From: Siphonodentalium dalli
Lineage: Eukaryota > Mollusca > Scaphopoda > Gadilida > Siphonodentaliidae
NCBI GenBank assembly: GCA_032622095.1
Contig: CP136062.1
Coordinates: 38,130,918-38,194,917 of the forward strand
Direction of reading: 5' to 3'
DNA length: 64,000 nucleotides
Position numbers and translations under genes: made by a program. This document shows, one piece after another, positions 35,582 through 47,330 of the stretch. Every line of letters begins with the position of its first letter. Position 1 is the first letter of the stretch. The notes under the pieces were generated by a model. That model was not told the origin of the DNA and searched no databases. It saw only the letters and a program-made list of their open reading frames with translations.

Positions 35582-36689
35582 TATGCATATAATGTAGCAT
35601 TTTATTTATTATATGCGATACATTTTCCTGAAAATTGTACAATAATATTCTCGATGAAAAGTTAGTGTTCAAATTTTATTGCATCAAGTAAATCAAATCT
35701 CGGCATGACACCAAAGGCAAAGGAAGCCACATCAGAAGTGGAGGGTACCGTCTGATGAGAGAACAGGCTGACAGATGGCAGGGCTCAATTTAACAAGATT
35801 CGCATCACAATTTGTGATGCAATTTCCAATTTTTGCAACCAATTTACAATGAAAAAACATGCATTAGTAGGGAATACTATACATACACAGAACGACACGA
35901 TACGCGGAAGGATAGCTAGCGCCTCGAGTTCTATCCTTCTGTGACACTCATCAAGAAACCCATTTACACATCGTGTCATTCTGTGTTTATTACATGCTTT
36001 GCGTCCTAGAATCCGTGCAGTAAACATACATACTTAGAAAGGTTTATTTAGGCACATAGAGGGCGTGTTTTGTCATGTGTGATGATGCTTTTATTTTATA
36101 GTTCCGGTTCCATGTTTGAGGCGAATGTCATGTACGTTATTTTACGTCAACGAGATGCATATGGAACGTACGTTCAATAATGCATATGGAACATACATTC
36201 CATACGTATCTGTAAATATGGAACAGCAATAACACTGTACTTCTGGGAACAAGCTTGTAATAAATAATCTACCCAGTAATGCAAAATTGTATCCAAATTA
36301 AAACGATTACATTGACCCATTGGTCTACATTGCACTGCATACACTGTTAACTAGTGGTTACTTATAGGCATGACATCGGGGCATAGTACTGATTACATAC
36401 ACACCATACCTGTCCCGCGCTTTGGCGATTCGATTCGTCGATGAAAGTAAATAAATATCAAGGTTAGACGATAAATCACCTACCACATATGTCTGGCCAA
36501 TAAAGCTGCTCTCTGGCATGCATGGCCCTCTATCTAGCTAAAGTGTTGTTATTCTGCACAGGCTGTGGTTGTTTCACCAAATAAAACAAGCAGTCATCGA
36601 CAGTGGTGGCCCCAGCCTAGATGGGCAAGGTTCAGGAAGAGCATTTTCAAAATATGCTGAAAAATAATTGAAATCAGTTAATATTTGTT

Positions 36690-37320
36690 TGAGATATCCT
36701 AAGATCCATTTCAAGTTGCTTCTCCCAAAACAAAATGAAAATCAAATGGCAATAACTCCAGTGAAAAGTGTGTGGCTGGGATGGTTCACGGTCCTGTTTC
36801 TTGGTGCTGCTTGTCGAAAAATGATGATCAAAGGAACATAACTCTTGTGAAAATGTCTGGCCAGGCCTAGATTGCAAACTCCAGATCTGGTCTTGCTCGT
36901 AAACTAAAATACCGAAAATCTTTCAAATTCTTTGATAACTGTTCAACATAAACCCCACACAATTTTTCCCTGGATGCTATACACCAAAAAATGACTCAAA
37001 GGGCCATAACTATGGCAAAAATGTCTGGCCAGACCTAGTTTGTAAGCTCATTTAAGATATTCCTCTTGTGACAAATATCAAAAATCTGTAAATAATTTTT
37101 CAAAATAACACCCGGACAACTTTTCAAAGGTGCTCAATGCCAAAAAATGTAAATTAAAAGGTCGTAACCAGTGAAAATGTCAATCCAAGCCTAGTTTGCA
37201 AACTCATTTCAAATATTCACCTTGTGAACTCAAATACCGGTAATAAAAAAATCAAATCTGGATAATTGTTCAATCAAACTCATGGACATCATTTTGGGAC
37301 GAACTGAACACAATTATATA
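36690..37320. repeat. ~145-bp degenerate tandem repeats with GAAAATGTCTGGCCAGGCC
   Basis: About four copies share AACTCCAGTGAAAA-like, TGTCTGGCCAGGCCTAG, TTGCAAACTC, AATACCGAAAATC and TGTTCAACATAAACC in the same order, with only moderate identity between copies. There is no coding content. Confidence 0.5.
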
Positions 37321-37559
37321 AATATTTGACTCCAACTTAATGATGACCTGTATGTTTTTATTTAAAAGGTGAACCAAATATCAAAAGATTCTTTTGAAGA
37401 TTGTTCCATTTAGCATTTATACAACATGAATATTATGATTTCTAAGCCAAATGAAAGTGTCAATGACACTGACACTATTGCTAAATTTGGATTTGGTATA
37501 ATATCATGTGTTTAATACAGTCAATGGATGTTATTAATATAAACAAGAATGCTTTATTT

Positions 37560-38640
37560 AATTGGAATTAATTTTAGCTATTAAGAATGTCTTTTCCGAT
37601 ATATCGGTTGCAGAATTGAATATACCTTAGGTTAACAGTTAACAGCTGCAAGCCATATCTGGCACATTAGGAGCAAACTCCAATTCTTCATTCCTTAAGC
37701 CGAAGTCAGCCTAAAAAGGAAATAAATGTTCATGTTGATGTATATACATGTAGTTTACTACCAAATTATTGTTTTCTTCTTTATATATACAACTAGCAGG
37801 TGGATCGACCCGACTTCGTCCGGGCTGTTTCCCCTCTGCTTTTTGGCGAATTGCGCGATTTGACATTGAATTGTCCATTTTGAAGGTCAAGGTCAGGTGG
37901 GGTCACGATTTGACCCGCCCAAAACACTGCCCAGACAAAAGAACCCGACAAAAGTACCCGTCAAAATCAATCCGGTTTTACCCGATTTGACCTTGAATTG
38001 ATGATTTTGAAGGTCAAGGTCAGGTCGGGGTCACGATTTGACCCATCCAAAACTCAGTGGACAAACGTAACCCCATGTATCAAATTTCGTGGAAATCCCG
38101 TCAAAATTCGCGATTTGACCTTGAAATGACCCAATTTCAAGGTCAGGTCGCACTGGCAAATTAATAGGCCCATACCACTCCACGGCCGAAAGTACCCCGA
38201 CATACCAAGGTTCATCGAAATTCCGTGATATTCGGGTGTTTGACCTTGACATGACCCATTTCAAGGTCACATTGCACAGGAAAATTAATAGGCCTATGTC
38301 ACTTCCCCGCAGAAAATACCCCCACACACCAAGTTTTATCGAAATCGGGTCGACACACACACAGACAGATCTTCCAAAATATATAATAGATAATCTTTAC
38401 ATATAATCAAACCATATATCCATGTTTCATAACTTGAAAATAAATTGAATAACAAAATTTAAACAATTTAATGAAAATAAAACGAAAAGATGAACGAAAA
38501 AAAAGTTTCCAATGGGTGGGGATCTGAAATAGTGTTGTAGGTTTTCAAGAAAATATGTAATGCGGCTAAAATAGGCATATAATTACCATTTGCAATGTGG
38601 AAAGTTTCAAATTTGACAACTAGAGCAATTTATTGATCGA
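37560..38640. repeat. Segment paralogous to 27275-28340
   Basis: CTATTAAGAATGTC, GTTGCAGAATTGAATATACC, GGTTAACAG and CATGTTGATGTAT on the left, and CATATATCCATGTTTCATAA with TTTCCAATGGGTGGGG on the right, parallel the 27-kb segment. Each copy has been hit by a different insertion: the 27-kb copy by the TTAA MITE, this one by the ACTAG...ATAGAT repeat at 37787-38395. Confidence 0.65.
37787..38395. mobile_element. ACTAG...AAATATATAATAGAT repeat, copy 2
   Basis: It starts AACTAGCAGGTGGATCGACC then CGACTTCGTCCGGG, and ends ACAGACAGATCTTCCAAAAT followed by ATATAATAGAT, as at 21722-22466. GGTCAAGGTCAGGT and TTTGACCTTGA words repeat internally four to five times. The paralogous 27-kb segment lacks it at the equivalent point (CTTCTTTATAT), which delimits the insertion. 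Confidence 0.65.
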
Positions 38641-39542
38641 TCATTTTCAGTAAATCAAGTTTCGCATAATGTCAGTGCTGAGTTGCATTAGCCTATTTTG
38701 TAGTATCTTTTAATTTATATTTATTTACGTTGACATTTGAATAATTTTGTGTTATTTGCAAACTCCTAGTCTCGGTTGTGACAGAGTTCAAAATGATGTT
38801 GGAAAAATATCAAAGACGGCACAATAAATGAGCCCTTCAAGAAACATATCATTCCGAGTTGATAATAAATAAATATTTATGAGGAAGCATTGGAATGCGC
38901 AGACATGACAGAGAATCAACAACATAATAGTACCAGCATCACCACCTTAATTAAATGCCTGACACGTTGTCAAAGGGAGACACACCTGTGCATTGTTATG
39001 ACTTGGCTGAGTGGCCATACCTATATCAATATTATGCTCACTTCATGACAAGTGAATGTCAGTATCACCCCTGTATACGTGGTATCAACAAAGCTGAGGG
39101 TATCACCAAAGCCGAGAAAATGGGAAACTCATTTTCAAGTTTATTCCTAGAAGTACAGTGTTATTGCTGTTCCATATTTCAAATCCGTATGGAACGTACG
39201 TTCCATACACATCTCTTTGACGTAAAATGACGTACACGACATTCGCATCAACCATGAAACTGGAAATATTTAAATAAAAGAATCGTCACACATGACAAAC
39301 ACGCCTTGTATGAACCTAAATAAGCCTTCTAATCCTGTATTTTTAATGCACGAATTCTAGGACGCAAAGCTAGTAATAAACACAGAACGACACGATGTGT
39401 AAATGGGTTTGTTGATACGGCACTCTTGCTGTCGCGGAAGGATAGAATGAGAGGCGGTTGCGCCTCGATTCTATCCTTCCGCGACAGCACGGATACTCGT
39501 ACCGTATCGACAAACCCATTTACACATCGTGTCGTTCTGTGT

Positions 39543-40776
39543 ATATATGATATGGGGATATGTTTGTTTCTGATCATAAAACAGACAATGAACATTGTCT
39601 GTCCACACAAAGCAGGAGTCTTTATCCACCAGTTTTCCAAATCAGTTTTCCCAGATCAAACCATTTAATATATCTTTTGGCGAAACTTTTTTCAATAGTG
39701 TTTTTGCTCACTCAAATTTTCGAGAACATCCACCCACTAGTATAGTTCCTGGACTTCCACGCTTCCAAAACAAATGCCGGTATATAGTTGTATCTATCAA
39801 TGAAGCATAGGATTAGAACAGAATTTTAAAAATCAGTTTCGTTCTCAAAATCCGCGCAATATGAAGGGACCACTGTCGGTCCAGAAAGATGTTAACATCG
39901 CAGATGAAGATGTCACCAAACGCTGAGCTTCTGTGCAGTAAAATTTGTATAACTTAAGGAGTTCTGATGAGTTTTAAAGTGTTTTTATGTGTATCTGAGG
40001 CTGATCAATTGGACTGTGAATGTCATCTGAAATATGAATCCATAACATAGGCGAAATATTGTGTGCATATCTATTATGAATGTAATTCAATTGAAATTAA
40101 TTGAACATCCATCAAGCATTCAGATTTGCGATGCCTTGATCACACACAGTGAATAATATCGTTCGTATGCATGCAGCTAACCGGATATTCGTTTAGTATT
40201 AACATGCTTTGAGTTTGTAAATCGATATAGACCACACATGCAGGACGTTAGGATGATTTTTTATAATCATGTTTATTTTACAGACTTTATGACTCGTTAC
40301 CACTCGAGTAGACTGTTACGCGACAATGAATCATCTTATCGAATACGCATATATCGTATAGCTACAAACTATACAATTATGGCTTTTTAAAGAGTCATCA
40401 GATAATATTGTAACGATTCTATGTTAACCCGACACATCCATACACATATGATCGCAATGTGCTATGTGTGGAACATGTGTGTGCCTTCTTATCTGGAGGT
40501 CGATGGGCCTATTTATTGTGTCTATATGTAGCACATGTATAGTCAACTTACCAAGCTACAAAACCATGTTTAAACAGAATCAAACCCGACCATGCAGTTT
40601 TGATAAATGAACGTATCTTTGCGAAGGTGCCCAGGGGGTCCTCTAATGTAAGCTCACTAGTCCCAAGATTTTGTGTCAAAACAATCACCCTCGCCCTGGG
40701 CTTACACAGTACTAGTAGATAGTCAATGCAGCTACTCACAGCTTGTGTTTTCGGTTTGGCACCTCAGATAGCATCC
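39543..40776. other. Spacer, possible 3' untranslated region of the minus-strand gene
   Basis: There are no repeats of note. If the terminal exon at 40777-40791 is real, its 3' UTR would run into this stretch; a minus-strand AATAAA lies near 40512. A 63-codon open frame (40548-40739) ends next to a consensus minus-strand donor (GGTAAGT at about 40546-40552), so an alternative exon is possible. Confidence 0.3.
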
Positions 40777-40791
40777 TCAGTCAATTGCTGC
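40777..40791 (-). CDS. Candidate terminal coding exon (AAID-stop)
   Basis: A minus-strand acceptor (TTATTATTTAATTTCAG) is followed by GCAGCAATTGACTGA. In the phase left by the exon at 41309-41392 (phase 0) this reads four residues and a stop. The claim rests only on splice-site quality and phase agreement. Confidence 0.25.
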   Translation of the reverse strand, partial: AAID

Positions 40792-41308
40792 CTGAAATTA
40801 AATAATAAATCTGTATTACCCTATTGTAGTCCTGAAAAAAGTGGCTTTCATATGACATTTGTTTCTTTTATCTTTTATTTTGTAGATCTTGATAGGCCTC
40901 AATGAGTCAATTATTAAGACATATTTGTTGGTCTTAGCAAGCAGCAGTCTACGATAATAAAAAATCGGTCGTCAATAATCAATTATAATCGATTAATCGT
41001 GCCTATTATCAATAACAGTGGAAGTATTCCATAATATGGCCTATTGGCTGGGTGTTGGTTAAACAACTCGGCTGGTGTAATTTTTACGTTAATAATGTGC
41101 ACCATAAACCACCGGTAATCACTAATGAGCACAAACCATGGGAACAGCTCAAACTTGACTTTCTCAAGTTGAAGTAAAAACAGCACAAACCTGAATTTAA
41201 CTCTTTTAGTCATTTAGATTTTCCATTCCCTATTAGAGGAATCATATGCATCAGTATGTCACACACAATTCAGTTTCAATTGATACAAGGCAAGCAATGT
41301 ATACTCAC

Positions 41309-41392
41309 TGCGATTATTTGTACATCAATTGCTTCACCCATGTCACTGACATCACTGACTTCACTTAAACTTGATACACTACGAAAATCATC
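41309..41392 (-). CDS. Probable 84-bp internal exon, Ser/Asp-rich
   Basis: A textbook acceptor (ACTTTTGTTTCAG) and a donor GTGAGT enclose exactly 28 codons. The peptide starts DDFRSVSSLSEVSDVSD and ends MGEAIDVQIIA. Acidic, serine-rich linkers of this type are common phosphorylated segments of signalling or scaffold proteins, but no family is recognised. Both boundaries are phase 0, so the exon could be skipped without a frameshift. It lies on the same strand as, and ~13 kb downstream of, the first exon at 54397-54478; joining them directly is not phase-compatible, so another exon would be needed. Confidence 0.45.
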
Positions 41393-43430
41393 CTGAAACA
41401 AAAGTTTACCAAAAGCAAATGGATAAATTTATTTTCTCATCACATGTGACAAATATTTGTAGCTCATATATATGTCAAACATCGCATCAATATACCGTAA
41501 ATTTCGGTGGATAAGTCACATCTTTCTAACCCTATTTCCCCTATTAAAATCCACCTGTGACTTATAGACCGGTAAGTCAATGAGGAGCACATTTTTAGCC
41601 AAATTTTGAGGTAAACAACTGGGACAAAATGCCGACGCAAACTAAATCCAACACGATAGGATGATACAATTCAGTATAAAAAAAATAAATAAACACCCCA
41701 ATCTTCACTGTTTGTCTTTATTTTATTCCGTATATGGCATATAAGTGTATAAATGTTTGCATCCTGTACTTGGTTTAAACATTAATTTGGTTACATTCAA
41801 CATGCTCGGAATTAGGTTAAAATATACTTATGTTGTTTTGTTTACTTTTGATGACTAAATGAAATACTAGACACACGTTAAAATTTAATTATTTCTGGTT
41901 TATTATATTAAAGTTATGTAGAACACACCAGTGGGGTGATCACATAGAAATGGAATAAAATCTTGATCAAAGTACCGGTAGTTATTTTTACAAATTTATA
42001 AACCAAATTGACAATGCACATCGTTTTGACAGGGAGCATTACAAAGTCCAAACAAGGGGTACGCATATAAGATGCTTTTGGCAGTCCAACCCGGTGTGAC
42101 TAATTACCGCCCGGGACCGCCCGGGTGGCCCCACATGCCCGTGGACACAATATCTCGACGTTATAACTTAGCGACATGCCACCTGAGGACAACATAGAAA
42201 ATTTTACTCGTCTCCGGCCGGTCATATTAACCCCACAAATGTCGATATTGGCTAAAAGAGCCTGTGTGATTTCCGATGTCTTCGTGTGTTTTCAGACAGA
42301 TTATTTTGGTGATTCTCGGTAGTGCAATACACCTGAGTGTTAATTCCATATATTGACTCGTTGACGCGTCCACGACCGATGTTATTAATCCCCTCAATCT
42401 CCGGTAAAATAGTGTATAAACAAAAAGAACATTGGGACCGCCCGGGCGGCCCCATGGGCCCGTGGACTCTATACCTCGACGTTATAACATAGCGACATAC
42501 CCCACGAGGTAAACCTAGAAAATGTTACTCGCTCGCTCGACTCCGGCCGGTGTTATTAACCCCTCAAAATCCGATAAAATGGTATATAAACAAAAAGAAC
42601 ACTGAGACCGACCGGGACCGCCCCATGGGCACGTGGACACTATATCGCGACGTTATAACGTAGCGACATACCCCACGAGGTCAACATAGAAAATGGTACT
42701 CGCTCGCTCGACTCCGGCCGGTGCTATTAACCCCTCAAAATCTGATAAAATGGTATATAAACAAAAAGGACAAGTGGTGCTGGGACCGCCCGGGTGGCCC
42801 CATGGGCCCGTGGACACTATATCTCGACGTTATAACATAGCGACATACCCCACGAGGTCAACCTAGAAAATGTTACTCGCTTGCTCGACTCTGGTCGGTG
42901 TTATTAACCCCTCAAAATCCGATAAAATGGTATATAAACAAAAAGAACACTGGGACCGCCCGGGAGGCCCCATGGGCCCGTGGACACTATATCTCGACGT
43001 TATATCATAGCGCCATACCCCACGAAGTCAACCTAGAAAATGGTACTCGCTCGCTCGACTCCGGCCGGTGTCATTAACCCCTCAAAATCCGATAAAATGG
43101 TATATAAACAAAAAACACTGGGGCCGCCCGGGAGGCCCCATGGACACTATATCTCGACATAATAACGTAGGCCATACCCCACGAGGTCAACCTAGAAACG
43201 TTATCCCCCCCAACCAAATCAGATCACATATATTTGTTCACAGCTCTATCTCCACTTATAGAAATTGAAAAGTCACTATTTAAGGATCGACTAGTCTAAT
43301 CTAACGCACCAATTTATACATGCCTGGAATATTATCATATTATGACAAATAAAGAGCGTTTATTGTAAAATCAGCCAACAATTGCTCGTATTTGCCCATT
43401 TAAGTCGTCTGAAGTCAACAGCATCTATAA

Positions 43431-43663
43431 CTCTTGACACGCTGTGGGCTAATTTTACCCACATGTTTCAATTCTCACCGATCAGATTGCAACAATTTTG
43501 GTTATAAAATTAATTATTTTATTTTACCAATACTTAGTGCCCTTTTCTCTTGACACGCCATGGGCCAATTTCACCAACATGTTTCAATTTTCACCGATCA
43601 GATTTCAACAATTTTTGTTATATAATTAATGATTTTATTTTATTAATAATTAGTGCCCTTTTA
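43431..43663. repeat. 116-bp tandem duplication inside the foldback element
   Basis: Two head-to-tail copies start CTCTTGACACGC (43431 and 43547) and share CACATGTTTCAATT, CACCGATCAGATT, CAACAATTT and TAGTGCCCTTTT. Divergence is moderate. Confidence 0.75.
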
Positions 43664-43854
43664 AGACCTCTGATGTCAACTGGACATGTATAATAGGATT
43701 TTCCTGGTCAAAGTACCTCCCCATATTGCAACCCAACCCACGACCTTTTGGGCAAGGACTGAAAACATTATTCCCGGTGATGGAGGTCATCATACTCTCC
43801 ATATGTGGAGCTAATAAAGAAAATATATAATATGTAATATGGTCATCCCCCCCC

Positions 43855-44850
43855 CCCATAAGATAAGATAAGATTTTAATGCAAAATACACCCAATGGGC
43901 AGTTGCACATATAATAAATACATATATCAACATATGGAATAATTTAACATGAGTAATCACATACGATATGCATATACGCTCGTGAATTTACTGTCATAAA
44001 ATCTCAGGTATACTCAGGGTATACTTGCTTTTATTAGACATTATGTATATTGTCTCGAATGGTGAAGAAAGACCGGATCATGTCGCATATAACGTTAACG
44101 GTTGAAATTTGTTCATTCTGCATAATAAATCTGGACTTCTCATAATTTGTCATTTCTAAGAAATGAGGGCACGTTGCAATTATGTCCTTTTCATAAGCTT
44201 CGCGAATACTTTCATAGGCCCGACATTCTAAGATGAAATGATATTCTGACTCAATTTGTTTTGAATTACACGCAGAACACAATCTTTCTCTCACTGGTTT
44301 TGGGGGCTGTTTGTGTCTCCCTTTTTCGATTTCCAGTCGATGATTACTGATTCTCAATCTTGTGAATAGAATTATCGCTTTGGCAGATCGCGCATTGACA
44401 ATGTATGGTTCAATTTCATACTTTGACTTGAATAATCTATACGTTCGTATTTTATTTCCACTGATCGTTTTCTTTTCGGCATGATTTACATTATAGAATC
44501 GCATCAAATTTTCAGATTTCAGTTTATCCACCAAGGCGCGCTCTTGTATCCCTTGGAATTTCCGGCGGTCTGAAATATCGACGCCGTATTTTCCATATGA
44601 AATATATTGACTCGTCTTCAGCTTCAGTAGAGCAGACGGATACAGCACCATGGATGGAAGCGTGAACCGAATACGTGGTCGCATGATTTTAAGATATTTA
44701 GAATTAAATTTTATTTTTAATTCACACACGATTATATATAATCTACCCCATAACGAAATATCGTGTGATTGGTCGGTAAGCAAATTAAGTACACGGGTTT
44801 CCAGTATCACAAATACTCTCTTCGTCATATTGATCGTTATTGTCTAGCAC
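43855..44850 (-). mobile_element. 5'-truncated non-LTR retrotransposon (LINE) 3' end
   Basis: The minus strand carries the C-terminal part of a LINE ORF2-type frame (44034-44828), followed by a ~180-bp 3' UTR containing GCAACTGCCCATTGGGTGTA and ending in a short tandem tail (ATCTT ATCTT ATCTT) near 43860, next to a homopolymer run. A short-repeat 3' tail and 5' truncation are typical of target-primed insertion. It lies inside the 42092-46456 foldback element and so arrived after, or was carried by, that element. Confidence 0.7.
44034..44828 (-). pseudogene. LINE reverse-transcriptase polyprotein, C-terminal fragment
   Basis: The 264-residue frame corresponds to the region after the reverse-transcriptase palm in CR1/L2/Jockey-like elements. 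The recognisable block is LRISNHRLEIEKGRH followed by RERLCSACNSK and a HFILECRAYESIRE segment. This gives a CCHC-like zinc-binding pattern (about C184, C187, H197, C202) with the usual E-E-H-C-Y-R spacing. Both the N-terminal endonuclease and the catalytic reverse-transcriptase motifs are absent, so the copy is dead. The first methionine is merely the first after a stop and is not a native start. The frame itself shows no internal stop, suggesting fairly recent insertion. Confidence 0.75.
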
Positions 44851-46499
44851 CAAGAAGATTTTGGGATTACGACCATTTTCGATTGCAATAAAAACACGGA
44901 AACATCATCGCAAATCTCCACTGTTGTCACGAGATTACCTGTTCGTCTTCCCCAAGTGTTATGAAAACAGAGTTTCGTTTTAAATCCGCCAATATGTCTT
45001 CTGATTATTGTGAACGGGTTAATGTGTACAATATAACAATTGCGATACCGTTTTACTGCTAATTGATATCAACACATTCAAACATCTTTAATTTTTATTG
45101 AAAACATTCAAGAAAATTGCGATATTTACGATCATGTAGGGCCGAATATTTATGGTGATATGGTATTTTGCGGGATTTTGTGTTGACGCGTCAGCGAGTC
45201 AATATCTGGAAGTCACTATCAGGTGGTATTGCACTACCATGCATCATCAAAATATGCTGTCCGAAATCAAAAGAAGACACCGAGCTCTCCGTGCCCTCTT
45301 AGCCAATATCGGATTTTTATGGGGTTAATAATACCGGCCGGAGTCGAGTGAGCGAGTAACATTTTCTAGGTTGACCTCGTGGAGAATGTCGCTACGTTAT
45401 AACGTCGAGATATAGTGTCCACGGGCCCAGGGGGCCGCCCGGGCGGTCCCAATGTTCTTTTTGTTTATATACCATTTTATCGGATTTTGAGGGGTTAATA
45501 ACACCGGCCGGAGTCGAGCGAGCGAGTACCATTTTCTATGTTGACCACGTGGGGTATGTCGCTACGTTATAACGTCGAGATATAGTGTCCACGGGCCCAT
45601 GGGGCCTCCCGGTCGGTCCCAATGTTCTTTTTGTTTATATACCATTTTATAGGATTTTGAGGGGTTAATAACACCGTCCGAAGTCGAGCGAGCGAGTAAC
45701 ATTTTCTAGGTTAACCTCGTGGGGTATGTCGCTATGTTATAACGTCGAGATATAGTGTCCTCGGGCCCGTGGGGCCGCCCGGGCGGTCCCAGTGTTCATT
45801 TTGTTTATATACCATTTTATCGGATTTTGAGGGGTTAATAACACCGGCCGGAGTCGAGCGAGCGAGTACCATTTTCTATGTTGACCTTGTGGGGTATGTC
45901 GCTACGTTATAACGTCGAGATATAGTGTCCACGTGCCCAGGGGGCCGCCCGGCGGTCCCAATGTTCTTTTTGATTATATACCATTTTATCGGATTTTGAG
46001 GGGTTAATAACACCGGCCGAAGTCGAGCGAGCGAGTAACATTTTCTAGGTTGACCACGTGGGGTATGTCGCTATTGTTCGAGATATAGTGTCCCGGGCAG
46101 TCCCAAGGTTTTTTTTGTTTATAGACTATTTTACCAGTTTTACTGGAATTTGAGGGGTTAATAACATCGGCTGTGGACGCCTCAACGAGTTAATATATGG
46201 AATTAACACTTATGTGTATTGCACTACCGAGAATCACCAAAATAATCTGTCTGAAAACACACGAAGACACCAGTAATCACTCTTTTAGCCAATATCGGCA
46301 TTTGTGGGGTTAATATGACCGGCCGGAGACGAGCGAGCGAGTAAATTTTCCTATGTTGCCCCCAGGTGGCATGTGGCTACGTTATAACGTCGAGATATTG
46401 TGTCCACAGGCTTGTGTGGCCACCCGGGCGGTCCCGGGCGGTAATTAGTCACACCCGTCCAACCAAACTTCTGCCAATAAGGTGCACAACTTCGGGGAA

Positions 46500-47330
46500 A
46501 AAGTCGGACGGTGGTATATTATTGCAATAGACCTATATACCAAATATCAATTGAATCTGTTAATATTTCATTGAGTTATCGCACTAACAGTGATAAAATT
46601 GTTATTAAAATAGACTTGTAAACTAAGACTCATAACTCACGAAAAAAATTCGGACAAACCACGTTTTTGAACTCGTCCGAGATATTGTTGCAAGAGACTC
46701 ATATACCAAATATTGTTTAAATCGGTTAATATTTCATTGAGTTATCGCGCTAACGGTGATAACATTGCTAAAAATAGACAAACTAAGACCCATAACTCCG
46801 CGAAAAAAAATCGGACAAACCAAGTTTTCGAACTCGTCCGAGATATTGTTGCAAGAGACTCATATACCAAATATTGTTTAAATCGGTTAATATTTCATTG
46901 AGTTATCGCGCTAATGGTGATAACATTGCTAAAAATAGACAAACTAAGACCCATAACTCCGCGAATAAAAATTTGGACAAACCTGGTTTTCGAACTCGTC
47001 CGAGATATTGTTGCAGGAGACTCATATACCAAATATGGTTGAAATCGGTTAATATTTCATCGAGTTATCGCGCTATCGGTGATAAAATTGCTAAAAATAG
47101 ACAAACTAAGGCCCATAACTCCGCGAAAATAATTCGGACAAACCTGGTTTTCGAACTCGTCCGAGATATTGTTGCAAGAGTCTCATATACCAAATATTGT
47201 TGAAATCGGTTAATATTTGCGTGAGTTATCGCGCTATCGGTGAAAAACTTAACTAAAAACCATCTAAGATGGATAACTCTTGTAAAAAAGTTCGGACGTG
47301 ACCCATTTTTACAGGCAGTAAATAGTCATT
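46500..47330. repeat. ~161-bp tandem array, five copies
   Basis: CATATACCAAATATTG recurs at 46701, 46861, 47023 and 47184, with a more diverged copy near 46533 and a further partial copy after 47260. Each unit also contains AATCGGTTAATATTTC, GAGTTATCGCGCTA, AAAAATAGACAAACTAAG, CATAACTCCGCGAA and CGAACTCGTCCGAGATATTG. The 62- to 109-codon open frames within are repeat translations that restart identically each unit. Confidence 0.8.

Larger units (their letters stand above)
35885..39542. mobile_element. ~3.7-kb foldback element with inverted arms
   Basis: The left arm (35885 to about 36238) and right arm (about 39150-39542) are inverted copies sharing ACACAGAACGACACGAT, CATGCTTTGCGTCCTAG-like, GGAACGTACGTTC and CAGCAATAACACTGTACTTC. 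The right tip is itself a 163-bp near-perfect palindrome (39380-39542) containing CGGAAGGATAGAAT and its inverse; the left tip is a shortened version (35885-35986). The interior carries unrelated repeats (36690-37320 and 37560-38640). No transposase was found. It could instead be two oppositely oriented solo elements. Confidence 0.6.
42092..46456. mobile_element. 4365-bp foldback transposon with subrepeat arms and 8-bp TSD (GTCCAACC)
   Basis: The left end CGGTGTGACTAATTACCG and the inverted right end GGGTGTGACTAATTACCG continue through CCCGGGACC with one mismatch in 27. GTCCAACC flanks both sides (42084-42091 and 46457-46464). Each arm (about 42092-43210 and 45170-46456) is a tandem series of about six ~170-bp subrepeats sharing CGACGTTATAAC, CCACGAGGTCAAC, CTCGCTCGCTCGACTCCGGC and TTAACCCCTCAAAATC. 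The arrangement recalls Drosophila FB and sea-urchin TU foldback elements. No transposase is encoded; the only protein-like frame is the LINE remnant in the centre. Confidence 0.85.

Noticed and set aside
40548-40739. 63-codon minus-strand frame ending beside a GGTAAGT donor
   Set aside because: It lacks an acceptor in matching phase and no family is recognised. It is kept only as an alternative to the short terminal exon at 40777-40791.
44034-44828. Intact host gene of 264 residues
   Set aside because: The sequence is the CCHC-bearing C-terminus of a LINE polyprotein, with catalytic parts missing and a LINE-type 3' tail downstream.
46713-47203. Repeated frames beginning with the same ~25 residues
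   Set aside because: The identical starts are spaced by the 161-bp repeat unit; they are products of the array.
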